From Effrenium voratum (lineage: Eukaryota; Sar; Dinophyceae; Suessiales; Symbiodiniaceae), in NCBI GenBank assembly GCA_963377175.1, contig CAUJNA010001591.1, positions 562,501 through 626,500 of the forward strand: 64,000 bases of DNA, in the 5' to 3' direction. The notes under the pieces are model-generated. The model saw only the letters and a list, made by a program, of their open reading frames with translations, ran no database searches and was not told where the DNA came from. Below, one piece after another: positions 21,151-31,407 of this stretch (its first letter is position 1; each line of letters opens with the position of its first letter). The position numbers were made by a program, and so were the translations under genes.

Positions 21151-22387
21151 TTTTTGCTCATGTTTAGTCTAGGCTGAAAAGGGTAGCCTGTTATGCAACC
21201 GGGTCTTTGGGCGGAGAATGAGGAACTTGCAGGAACCTGGAGAAGTTCTTGGGCCTCTCGGGCCCAAGGTGCCGCATGGGTTGTCTCAGAATATACGGAG
21301 CCCAAAGCAGACCCGCAGAGACAAAACCCAGCCATCAGATTGCTTGGGCTGAGGGGCGGTTCATCTTTCGGGAATTTAGACAGCCTAATCAATCCTCAGT
21401 CCACGGCAAATTCACCTTTGACTTTGTGTTTGTGTCGGGTTACATTTATTCGACCGGTTGATTGCGTCGAACCATAGTTACTGTCAGCTACTACGCATAT
21501 AACGAACTGTGCCGTACGTGCCTTGTACTGAATGCGTGATCATGTGCTGTGGCTGTGAACCCGCGACCAGGCTTTTGACAACAGATTCATTCTTGGAGAT
21601 TTTGGGCGAGAGGTTTACCCTCGCCTTCAGCTTCGAGAGGACTGTTGGCTCAAGGCTCATGTTGTTCTGTCTCACAGGGGACCCCTCGTAGGATGCTAGG
21701 GATGCTTCTGAAGTAGTCCAACCTTCGCTCGCATGTGAGACGTGCGCAGGCCGCCCAGTCAACGTGCGCCACGGCCGGCGTGGCTCGGACTCAATGCTGC
21801 TAAGACCCGGGCAGATTGTAACAACAATATCTGGGGGTAAAACGAGCTCACAAGTGATGAAGGTGCTTTTCTCGGGGATTCCTCAGCTCCAGTTCATACA
21901 ATCTTCTACTGTGCAACCAGAGTTATGCAGCGGCCTCCTTCTGTTTTCAGCCACGCTTGCTTATTTTTTGGACGATTGTGTGTGTGTGTGTATGTGTTGG
22001 GTGAGTTTCCTGTATGCTCGAGAAAAAGTGCTCTTAATTCCGTGCATGGCCACCGAGCAAGCAAGGATGATGCTTGCGTCTTCCAGTTGGATTGAAACTG
22101 ATCAATGGGTTGGCAAACAAAGTCCTTTTCAAAAGGTTCCTGCGATCCAACCCTGGGACCCTCCAAGCTTTCTTTGTCAGGACTGGCGGAGCATTTTGGG
22201 TCGTCCGCACCAACAGTTGTCCTTTTCAACATATTCCGGGGTCTTCAGCTTCTCAAAGACCAACAGTAGGATTTCGGAACGCGCTTTGTCGCTTTTCTGT
22301 TCAGGAACTGTTTGTTCTACGCTTGCAAAGCCCTGCACGTCTTGAAGGAAAGACAACACGAGCCCCTTCAGTAGGCTATTCCTGATA
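21151..22387. other. No gene recognised
   Basis: Frames of 70-190 codons exist (21764-22345 on plus is the longest) but lack motifs and are matched by open frames on the other strand. A (GT)n run lies at about 21978-21992. Confidence 0.35.
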
Positions 22388-22478
22388 CCTAGACTCTCCA
22401 TGACCCTTTAAAATGGGTCCATGACCCCATTATTTTGGGTACTGACCCCATGTTTGTAAGGGTCATGGAGACTCCAGG
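22388..22478 (+). mobile_element. TIR element family G, copy G2
   Basis: The ends CCTAGACTCTCCATGACCC and GGGTCATGGAGACTCCAGG are inverted over about 18 positions. The flanks may carry a TA duplication. It pairs with G1. Confidence 0.8.
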
Positions 22479-23432
22479 TACATCAACCATCCGATCGAAA
22501 TGTCCTAAGGTCCCTTGCGCCGGACCGGATCGTGGCCGTCGCGGAGAAAGGCCGTGATCTAAGGGACCAACTCTGCAATGGAACCGGCTGAAGAAGGTAA
22601 ACCTCTAAAGAACCAGCCACTCTGCAACATGGAGCCCAACAAAACGGTTCACTCAACAGTGCGTGAGGCTCCCAAGTGGTGGTTGAAAGGTGAACAGATA
22701 GGGGCCCTTTTCGGGATAGTGTCCGTGTTTGGCGCGGGGAGGGTTGAGAAAGAAAGCCCAAGCCTCCAGTTTTTGATAGAACCCAACGAAAATGACTGGT
22801 TTTGAGCCTCACTTCACCTGCTTGGTGTCTCAACGTGGCGGAAGTTAGGTTCCCTCTTGTCAGAAAAGAAAATGTTTTTTGTCCGCAGATCTCCCTATTT
22901 TGTCTACATACCTGAGAAAAACCTACCTAAATCGGATCGGGGTGGCGCGAGAGACAAAGAGACAGGCCTCGGGAACGATGCCTTGACTGTGACTGCACGC
23001 GAATGATCGCTATCCCCATTTGCTTTTCCCGTGAAGATCTCCTTCAGGTCTTGGGCTCGGTTCTCTCGAAATCGGCTCCGAAGCATTGGTGTCCTTTTTG
23101 GTGGTTTTGCTTCAAGAAATAGGCAAACTGGTTGAACTGGTGGTTTATCTACCAGGCAAACCCAATCTATGTTCAACCAAAAAGGACACCTATGCTCCGA
23201 AAAAGCCCCAATCCGAGGCGACGCGTCGCCCTCCTCGCCCTTGAGCTGGCTGGCCAGTCAGAGGCATCGTGGGAGCCCAAGCCTGGGCTTCTGACATGGG
23301 GGTTGAGAACATGGGTCCAAAGCACACCTCGAAGCTCTTTGTTCGCACACACGCACTTCCAGCTTCCCTCTGGACTCTGTCTAACAAGCTTGGAAGTGTA
23401 CGGGAGGGTTTTGGTACACTACCATCCTCTCG
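22479..23432. other. No gene recognised
   Basis: The words 'aaaaaggacaccwatgctccg' (about 23179) and its inverse (about 23081-23099, 'cggctccgaagcattggtgtcc') form a short inverted repeat around 23.1 kb. No coding assignment is possible. Confidence 0.35.
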
Positions 23433-23554
23433 TGGTTGTTGTTGGGAAGCATTGAATTGGAAGCACTTTTGCTTATTGTGGTTTAGTGGTTGAAATCCAA
23501 CCACTTAACTGCTATATATTTTTCAACTTTTGCTCCCCTTCCAACATCAACCAA
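23433..23554 (+). mobile_element. TIR element family A, copy A2
   Basis: It begins TGGTTGTTGTTGGGAAGCATT and ends CTTCCAACATCAACCAA. The internal hairpin TTTAGTGGTTGAAATCCAAC is followed by CACTTAACTGCT. Confidence 0.85.
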
Positions 23555-23583
23555 GTTTAGGGCCCCCAGGTTGACCACTTTTG

Positions 23584-23722
23584 AGCCACGTCCTCAAAAC
23601 CCGGGAAGATGAGAATTAGTAAGGGACAATCCCAACCATAAGAAAGTGCTGCGGCCGCCTGCTTCATTCTTTACATGGTTTTGGGATTACGACCATTTTA
23701 ATACGGGGTTTTCGTTATGACT
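23584..23722 (+). mobile_element. TIR element family F, copy F2
   Basis: It begins AGCCACGTCCTCAAAACCCG and ends GGGGTTTTCGTTATGACT. The flanks (CTTTTG and CATTGG) are imperfect relatives of the CANTTG duplication seen at F1 and F4. It lies only 29 bp after A2. Confidence 0.75.
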
Positions 23723-24553
23723 CATTGGGCCCCCAAATGGCCAAGGGGCACCTTTTCCATGTTGACATAGCAGATCTTTAGTGGTGTTCCCCAAATGATC
23801 ATCCAACGCAAAGGACCTTTTGATCAACCCTGATATGTGATGTGTCAATTAGGGAGTTGGCGGGAGGGGCCTTCTGGTTTTTGAAACCTGAGAAGGGTAC
23901 CGTAAAACACAACGAAACCCATGTCGCTTTCTGGATGATCACGTATCTCAACTTGATCGGCTTTGGGAGAGAGTCCGATCAGCAACAGTACATTCTTCGG
24001 TCTGTGAGAAGATACATTGAATGCTGCGGATAAGTCTGCTTTTGCCTGCATCCAGCCGGGTAATTGCATCATTCGAATCCATTCGACGATGCAAAGTTCA
24101 ATGAGTGGGCCCGAGATCAGATCAGCGACGGGCTTACATTGAGTGCTAACATCATCTTTTGGGGTCTATTCGCGAGTTTCTTTTGGTGGGGTGATGTTTG
24201 AAGAGGAAAAGTAGGGAGCCCTGTGTCACACGTAGTCTCCCTTGAGAAAGGACCGAAAGAGTGTAGCCTCAATACAGGGACCACACCCATAACTAATCAG
24301 GTTTTCCTCCAAAACACGTTTATTTAGGATTGACCTGAATCTGAATATGTTAGTTTTGGAACATCCCGGATGTGGGCCAACATAGCGAAAGGAATCTGAA
24401 TCGGGGATTCTTTGGCAGACATCATTCACAGGGAGGAGTTGTGTCCCGTCGGGTATTGGGTGATTGGGGAGCCAAAAGAGCTCCCAGGGTCCGGCCCGGT
24501 TTGCTGAAGTCATCAGGCAAAGCAGGGGATTGTCATTTGAAACGAGGAAATGG
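23723..24553. other. No gene recognised
   Basis: Short overlapping frames only. No repeat copy was noticed. Confidence 0.35.
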
Positions 24554-24634
24554 CCATGGGTCAAAATCCCGTACTGCCAGTGAACATCCCAATCCCCACT
24601 AAAATAGACTAAATACACCTACCCCAAAATAGCC
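24554..24634 (-). mobile_element. TIR element family E, copy E2
   Basis: This is an inverted copy of the E family: CCATGGGTCAAAATCCCGTAC at left, then 'CAGTGAACATCCCAATCCCC' and 'ACCTACCCCAAAATAG'. The flanking repeat is AAATGG against AAATGA. Confidence 0.7.
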
Positions 24635-24688
24635 AAATGAGCGAAAGGGAGGTTTCCTAAGGATTAGGATGGATTACTCGACTACTTT

Positions 24689-24904
24689 GTGAAACAACCA
24701 GCTCGGGCGGCGTTCTCTCCAGATGGATCTTGTCCACTGGATGAAGCCCCCGAGATTATGTTTGAGAGCGTTGTTTGTTTCAACCATGAAGATGGCAATA
24801 TCGAGGATGTCACCTTAATCGACCTAGTGATTTCGCCAGTCCACTGCGGCCCGATCGGAAAGCTGAGGAATGGATCGGCTGCTGTTGAACCTGCAGAGCG
24901 CTGA
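24689..24904 (+). CDS. Possible exon of an unrecognised protein
   Basis: The plus frame includes ESVVCFNHEDGNIEDVTLID and then LVISPVHCGPIGKLRNG, which looks protein-like. The complementary strand is open too, and third-base composition is unbiased, so coding status is uncertain. It follows E2 by 55 bp. No family was recognised. Confidence 0.25.
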   Translation: MKQPARAAFSPDGSCPLDEAPEIMFESVVCFNHEDGNIEDVTLIDLVISPVHCGPIGKLRNGSAAVEPAER

Positions 24905-25663
24905 CGATGTGCCTGCGGCTGAGGGATAGCCCTTGGGGTGTCGCGGGGCAAGATGTGATGGGACTGGGAGGGTTCACAGCCAGCTCACCGCGAATCGACT
25001 GGAGCTGATGGTTCACTTTTGCCCACTTCGGTTTCTCCAATTTGGTCACCTTTGGTCGATGAGTCAAGGGTGTAGCATTTGGCAACTCGAAAGGCTGGGG
25101 TAAATGTGCCTCAAGGAAGGCAAGGGGAAGTCGCTTCGGTGGCAAGCAAACCCAGCTGACTCCAATGGGTCCATTGGTTTCCTTTGGTCCCACTGCACAC
25201 ACTGCACAGAAAGCTCGGGACTTGAGAAGTAATTAAGCCACTCTGGGGCCAGGATTTTGGGTCAAGACCACAAGATTGAGGGGCCCCAAGGTTGGTATGT
25301 CAAGCTTCGAAGCCTTCTCAGATCCCTTCTAGGAACCTGAGATTCTAAGAACCTTTCCTGGGGGCTTTCGTTTTCCTCAGCTCACCGGTTGAGTCACTTG
25401 GCAACCCCCAGATCCAGCACCTCGCGCAAGAGAGTCCGCAGCTTTTCCGGTCAGTGGAGCCTGTTTGGAGCGACCGGATCGGATCCGAGCCCGGGATACT
25501 CCCAAATGTGAGCCATGTCCAGGTTGATTGACCCGGGGAAAGCTGAAATTGGAGCCCACCCATTTGTTGTTCAGCTACAGAAGTGTTTGCAGGCAATCCT
25601 CCAAACACAGTCCAATAAACACCCACCCAATGCAAGTCAAGATGTCAGGTAGCTGGTGTCTAA
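24905..25663. other. No gene recognised
   Basis: No motif or repeat copy was found in this stretch. Confidence 0.35.
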
Positions 25664-25765
25664 CTTACCTCTTAAAAACACAACTTTTCAACTTTTTGGG
25701 TAACATGGGCTATATGTCTGTAAAAGATGAGAACTTCCCCAGGGCTTGGAGTTTTAAGGGGTAAG
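25664..25765 (+). mobile_element. TIR element family I, copy I1
   Basis: It runs from CTTACCTCTTAAAAACAC to GTTTTAAGGGGTAAG. Over about 100 bp it matches I2 at 63.6 kb at nearly every position, so the two moved recently. Confidence 0.85.
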
Positions 25766-26838
25766 CCAAAGAGTTCGCAAAGTTCTTCCATTTTCATGCC
25801 AAGCCGGAAGAGTGGGACGCCCGTTCGGACAGGAAGCCGGATGTTGCGGGCCGAAGAGTCCCATGATCAAATCAGGCTTTGGAGCGAAGGGAAGCACTGA
25901 AGCAGCTTTGTTTGAAGCTACCTTTTTGTTTGTGAGGAAAGCCACCATTTTGGGATGTCCCCGAAAAAAATGATACGCCCAGATCAACTTTAGACTTGGA
26001 CAAGAAAGAATTGATCGACTTTTGATTGCAGGATCCCAAAACCCGACATGAACTCGAGAATAGGGCGGCGTTGACTGCCGGGTTTGGTCGTTTCTAGGCC
26101 GGCTTCCCCTCAAATGTGTCTTGAAATCAGAACCCCACTGCGCGAGTCGTCCCATGTTGGGATGTGTGGTGGATGTTGGATGCGTTGTATGGCATTTAGG
26201 TTTTTCCACCCCCCCCCCCAATTTGCCTGAGTTTGTTGTGTATAGTCAGTCTGATGCTTCGTCGACTGTCTCGACCAGAAGGTGTGGCAAGAAACCCTAG
26301 CCCTAGGGTAGACATCTTCAAAACCCAGGCGTTGATTATGGCTTGGGCTGGTTTCGGACCCGGTGCCCAGCACCCCTAAAATGACAACTATTTCTAGGAA
26401 GTTCATGTCCGGTCCGGATCGCTCCTGTTTGGCTCCCTGGCTTGGTGCCGAACAAAATGCCGCATGTTCCAAGTGCCTGCGCTTTGTTGAAAACAATCGG
26501 AGGCACTAGTGTCGTGCTGGGCGATAGCGGCCCACGGCCTGCCGGCCCGAAATAAGAGAAAAGCTTACTTCCGTACAGATGGCTCGTGCAATGCACCTTC
26601 AACCTGCTGTAGATGGACTTGGCAGTTTTGAGGAAGATCATATCAGTGATCTTCAGTGATAAACAAGAAGTCGGTATCCTTTTCGGCGGATGCACTCTGA
26701 ACGCGGGCAATTACTAGGAACGCTATGAAGAATGTACACTCTCCGGTGAAAGTCGGTGCGTTTGCGTCCAACTTCGTGTGCCATGCAGGGTACTGATTCA
26801 GGAAGTCGGTGTGGCTTGCGTCCTGGTGGGGGTTTACG
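25766..26838. other. No gene recognised
   Basis: A C-run lies at about 26211-26219. Open frames here are short and unmotivated on either strand. Confidence 0.35.
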
Positions 26839-26890
<52 letters not shown>

Positions 26891-26895
26891 TATAT
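26839..26895. repeat. (TA)n microsatellite
   Basis: About 57 bp of TA dinucleotides with three G interruptions. Similar tracts occur at 4.8, 4.97, 46.3, 50.7, 51.4 and 54.2 kb. Confidence 0.95.
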
Positions 26896-28111
26896 GGTTG
26901 CCGTTGAAGTTGAATTCCATGCGGCAATATTTTGTGTGAGCAGACATCTTGTTGTCATACCATTGGGATTTGAGCGAACTTTGCAAGCGGACTGGAGGCA
27001 GTGTTTTTGGAGAGTGCCGGTTTTGAGCGCGGCGTTACACCCAACTCTCTACACATCGTACGTCCAAATTAGCGCTTTAAACCGAAAATCTTGACATACT
27101 GCGTCACAGTGGAATTTGCCAAGTCTTGCGCTGACTTCTCTGACTTCGTGAATGCGCTTGCGTCTCATGCAGGTTTGCTTGTGTAAGCTGTCGTGCGCTG
27201 ACTTTCGCCGCCGAGTGTACATTGTTATTTGCAGGCTATAGTTTGTTGTTTTGGTATGCGACATGGGAAGGCTATATACCGTCACTGCTTGATTCCCCAC
27301 ATCAACCCGGGGTAGCACCAAATTTAAGCTGTGTCAAACAGCAAATGCACAGTTTTTACAGCAGGCTTTGCGGAGAACCTAGACTCTCTACAAAGGATTG
27401 GGGCCCACAGAGACCTTACCCAACCTTGTTGGCCTTGTTTGGCCACATTTGTCCCTATGGCTGATGTGCCTTTGAGGGGAGGTGTTGGTCCAGGTGAAGG
27501 AGGGGATTGCTTTTCTTCCCAAGCTTCTGAGAGGAAAATGACAGGCCTGGTTGAATTTCTGACCATGGAAATGAGAGCTTCCATAACTTTTCAAGACGGA
27601 ATTTTCAGGAGAAGAGGTTCGCAGTGTTCCCTCTGATCCACTTAAAGGCTCTCCCCATGTCTATAAATACGCGTGGGGGTTATGTCAACCCCGGACAAAC
27701 CAACCTGGCGGAGGAACAGGGCGAATTCCCGGCAAACTCGGACAGCCCCTATCAAGTTCATTTTCTCGTTCATATGAATCAAATGTGAGCAGTAGGGTCC
27801 CTGAAAAAGATTTACTGCAACAGAGTGTCCTGCGCCCAGCATGGAAATTGAGTCGGAAGCCTTGCATGCTTCGCAGCGAGAAGCCCAATGCCGTTCGGAC
27901 AGGAAGAAGCGAACCTTTTGGCAGAGACTTGCCCTGTTTGTTTTTTGAGAGGGTGGCTTTTTAGTCCACACAGTGGATGGGAATCTCCGTATACACGAGT
28001 TTGCTGATGGGATATGGGTTGATGAGCAACCTTCATGTTTGTGGAGCATTTTTTTTATCTTCGAAGTGCATGATGGGTCTTCGGCTGGGCGTAATATGCA
28101 TAATTATAATC
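26896..28111. other. No gene recognised
   Basis: There is no motif, repeat copy or RNA gene signal in this 1.2 kb. Confidence 0.35.
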
Positions 28112-28220
28112 TGTGGTGCATTTTGCCTGGATCTTGGGACTTTAACTTTTGCCAACTAATGGGTTTTCCATTAAACCACTAACAGTTAAACTTTTAGCAG
28201 GGGAGCAGAAAGCAACCGAG
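28112..28220 (+). mobile_element. TIR element family C, copy C2
   Basis: It begins TGTGGTGCATTTTGCCTGG and ends GCAGAAAGCAACCGAG, with the CTAACAGTTAAACTTTTAG hairpin. Confidence 0.85.
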
Positions 28221-28400
28221 AAATATGGTCTACATGTTCCCGTTCCCAGGTTCGCTAGGCCCCCCCCACCGCGGGGCCAGCACCCCAGCGCATCCTGGGC
28301 ATCCCTGAAGCTGACGGGTCCCGAGCCGAGCCACCCTTCGGCGAACAAGCCCAGAGCCAACTTGACGCCCCTCTTTGACTCGCAGAGCGCCTTTTAAGCA
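28221..28400. other. GC-rich exon-like island between C2 and A3
   Basis: This 180-bp GC-rich island is bounded on both sides by TIR elements, like the octotricopeptide-like islands further right. The minus strand reads LGLFAEGWLGSGPVSFRDAQ. The plus strand is also open. The protein family could not be assigned. Confidence 0.3.
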
Positions 28401-28517
28401 TGCTTGTTCTTGGGAAACATTGGACACAATTTTTGTTTATTGTGGTTTAGTGGCTGAAATTCCACCACTTAACTGCTAAAATCTAGATTGTTGCTCCCCA
28501 AACCCAACGTCAACCAA
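28401..28517 (+). mobile_element. TIR element family A, copy A3
   Basis: It has a diverged left end (TGCTTGTTCTTGGGAAACAT) and the usual AACGTCAACCAA right end. The central hairpin TTTAGTGGCTGAAATTCCAC is retained. Confidence 0.8.
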
Positions 28518-29097
28518 GATTCAGGGCCGACTTTTCATGGCTGCCCTTGCTCCGGTGAATGGGAATTCCGACGATACCATGTGGAGGAAAACCACGAGGA
28601 GCCAGCCTTTTGTGGGCCAACCTGGCAACTTTACCCCTTGTTCCTTCGAACCGTTTACCTCTGGCCACACAGATATCCATTGTCGAGCGAGCTCCGGCAG
28701 GGGGCTTCCGTTAGTAGCTCGAGCGGGCCGCTCATTTGGCTGCTTGGGTGCGGCAGTGCCGGAGGTTGGAATCAACAGGTGTCAATTAGCAATGCCGTTT
28801 TGTCAGTTGGACACTACCCAACAAAAAGGGGGGTTGCTCAAAATGGTGGACCCTTCTTGTTGGTGGTTTAAACGAGAAACCACATGGGAGAAAACAAAAA
28901 AACGTTTCTGGGTTCCCCTATGTTGAACACCATCCGCAAAAAGTGGTGTTTTTCAGTTTGAGGTGACCTCCATGGTTCAGTGATGCCAGTTCCCTTCCGC
29001 AAGCACCGGCTGCTCAAGCGCCGCGCCCCGCATAGCTGGCAGATGGCTCGAAACACTCATGGGTTGATCCGAGCACTCAAGCCGAACGGGTGGATGA
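28518..29097. other. No gene recognised
   Basis: Frames up to 129 codons overlap here without motif. Confidence 0.35.
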
Positions 29098-29169
29098 CTA
29101 GGTCCCTACTAAAACAGATTACGGAAAAAAAAGGGTACCCTTATTCTAACCTCCCTACTGGAGGACCTA
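29098..29169 (+). mobile_element. TIR element family B, copy B3 (internally deleted)
   Basis: It starts CTAGGTCC and continues at once with CTACTAAAACAGATTACGG, so about 35 bp of the left interior seen in B4 are missing. It ends GGAGGACCTAA. Confidence 0.8.
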
Positions 29170-29782
29170 AGTTCCTTTGATCCTCTGCAGGTTTGCCGCA
29201 GAGTCCTTGAATGGTCAGGATTGACACTCGCCTTTCGGGCTAGGGACTTGTGTCGTCATCCAAATACCCCCAAACATGGTGAAGAGAAAGGACGCCACCT
29301 TGTGACTTTTGCAAAGCCGATCAAATTGTGGGGGGCCAGTTGAAACCATGCGAGCTCCTTTTGAAGGAAGCAATGGCAACCCTGGATCTACGACCCGTAG
29401 GTCAATCGGTAGAATCAACCAAAGGTTTAATAATCCTGGGTTCCCACAACAGGGTCCCCCAAGAGAGAGGTTTGCTGCTCAAACGGCAATCCCTAGCTGA
29501 GGAAAATAGGTACATGGAGCTGTTGGCACAAGAGAGTGGGGGCTTGGGGTGTCTTGTCAATTTGAGCGGGGTACTAGCCCACCTTAGCATCAAGATACGA
29601 ATGCTTGCGGGTCTGTCGGAGTGTTTTTTTGTTTGAGCGACCTCTTCGATGTCTTGCAGATTTCCCAATGGCGACCGTTGCCATTTGTAGGGTCCAGTCT
29701 CTACTTTGGAAACTCCCTCACGTGGCAAAGCAACAATTGCAGATCAATCAGCAAGATGTAACGATGTGCGGGAGATGATGTA
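29170..29782. other. No gene recognised
   Basis: No supported feature was found. Confidence 0.35.
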
Positions 29783-29876
29783 GCTGTGGGTCAAAACCAA
29801 TGGTACCATTTTGGGGTAGGTGCACCACCCATTTTAGCCTTTTTTAGTGGGGATTGGGATGTTCACTGCATGGCCA
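29783..29876 (+). mobile_element. TIR element family E, copy E1
   Basis: It begins GCTGTGGGTCAAAACCAATG and contains GGTACCATTTTGGGGTAGGTG and GATTGGGATGTTCACTG. The right terminal GACCCA is lost. Confidence 0.75.
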
Positions 29877-29958
29877 TGTGTTCTTCACACGTGCAGCACT
29901 GTCAGCCAATCGCATTTGAGTCTGATACGCAGAGTCTGGATATGTGCCTTGAGGTTGG

Positions 29959-30066
29959 CTAGGTCCCCCAGTGCCCTTTTACCCTTTTTTGGGGGAGGGT
30001 TCCCCTACTGAAATAGACTACAGAAACAGGGTACCCTTATTCTAACCTCCCTACTGGAGGACCTAG
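29959..30066 (+). mobile_element. TIR element family B, copy B4
   Basis: This is the most complete B copy: CTAGGTCCCCCAGTGCCC to CTACTGGAGGACCTAG, 108 bp. It is flanked by TTGG (29955-29958 and 30067-30070). Confidence 0.9.
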
Positions 30067-30070
30067 TTGG

Positions 30071-30690
30071 TAAGGATGGTCTTCACTGGGATTTCCGTTG
30101 GGGAAGCCAAGACGGCTCGCAACGTAGGCTTTGACCATGCCACATATGAGACCCCCGAGTGTATCCGCCCGAGTCTGCTTCCCAAGCTATGCGGAGCGAC
30201 ATCGAATAATTATCTTAAGTTTTGGCTGGTCTTGGACACGGGAACCAGTCCACTGTATGCCAAACCTGCCGCCAAGCGGACAATCAAGCAACCGAATTGT
30301 TTGGTGCAAGACCAGCCATCAAGCGCAGGTGGGTAGCGATGCGATTTCCCCACAGGGCTTTAGGCGCTCGGTTGCATCTTAAAGCTTTGTCGGTGAACAA
30401 GACAGGGTCCCTTAAAGGATGCGCATAAACATCACCTGAGAGAGAGGCTAAGCTCTCGTCGTCCGGAGATATGTCTTCGGTGATTACGCGTTGCTTTGCG
30501 GGCTTCTTTTTGCACGGTCTGAGCCTTGTTGCGTGTGCCAGAGCTGGCCGAAGCTGTAAGCCACTTGCTAGTCAGAATTTGGAGTCGGCTTTCGGTGCTT
30601 CACTTCGTTGCCTGTGAGACAAAGAATACGTTACCACGACAAAGTGCATCGTTTCACCGACAAATGTTGGTGAAGACTATCCTGACAAGG
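30071..30690. other. No gene recognised
   Basis: Short plus-strand frames at 30.07-30.43 kb lack motifs. Nothing else was seen. Confidence 0.35.
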
Positions 30691-31225
30691 GGCAAATAAA
30701 AAGGCTTATAGAAGGAGTAAGAAGGCTTATAGAAAGGACTAAGAAGGCTAATAGAAAGGAAGAAGGCTTAATAGAAAGGAATTAGAAGGCTAATAGAAAG
30801 GAATAAGACGGGTTATAGAAAGGACTAAGAAGGCTTGAAAAAAGGAACACAAAGGCTTACAGAAAGGACTAAGAAGGCTTATAGAGCATAATAAGAAGGC
30901 TCATTAAAAGGAATACGAAGGCTTATAGAAAGGAATAAGAAGGCTTATAGAAGGAAGAATAAGACTCATAGAAAGGACTAAGAAGGCTTATAGAAAGGAC
31001 TAAGAAGGCTTATGGAAAGGAAGCAGAAGGCTAAATAAAAAGGAATGATAAGGCTTCAAGAAGGGAATAAGCAGGAGTATAGAAAGTTGTTTGTTTCGGT
31101 TGTCCCTCTAATTCCTTCGTATTCCTTTCTGTGGCCTTCTTATTACTTCTTGTTCGCTTTTAGTTGTCTTCTGATTCCTTCTTATTCCTTCTTTTCACCT
31201 TCTTATTCCTTGCTATTTGCAAGCT
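30691..31225. repeat. Purine-rich 22-bp tandem array switching to pyrimidine-rich
   Basis: From 30,700 to about 31,085 the unit AAGGCTTATAGAAAGGACTAAG repeats about 17 times with substitutions (rAATAAG variants). From about 31,105 to 31,215 the strand composition flips to ATTCCTTCKTATTCCTTC, the complement of the GAATAAGAAGG part. The array could fold on itself or form triplex DNA. Confidence 0.85.
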
Positions 31226-31366
31226 TGTCGGGATAGGCTCAGATGTGCCTATAAGTGAGACTGTTCTGAACAGTGAGACCATGTGATACCATAGATTTTA
31301 TTCCCCCCCTTTAGGTGAAGAGTTAGTCATGGCAGTGAGCTTTGGATGTAAATAGGACGACCGGAA

Positions 31367-31369
<3 letters not shown>

Positions 31370-31404
<35 letters not shown>
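31370..31404. repeat. (CT)n microsatellite
   Basis: About 34 bp of perfect CT dinucleotides end in TTTTC. Confidence 0.95.
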
Positions 31405-31407
<3 letters not shown>

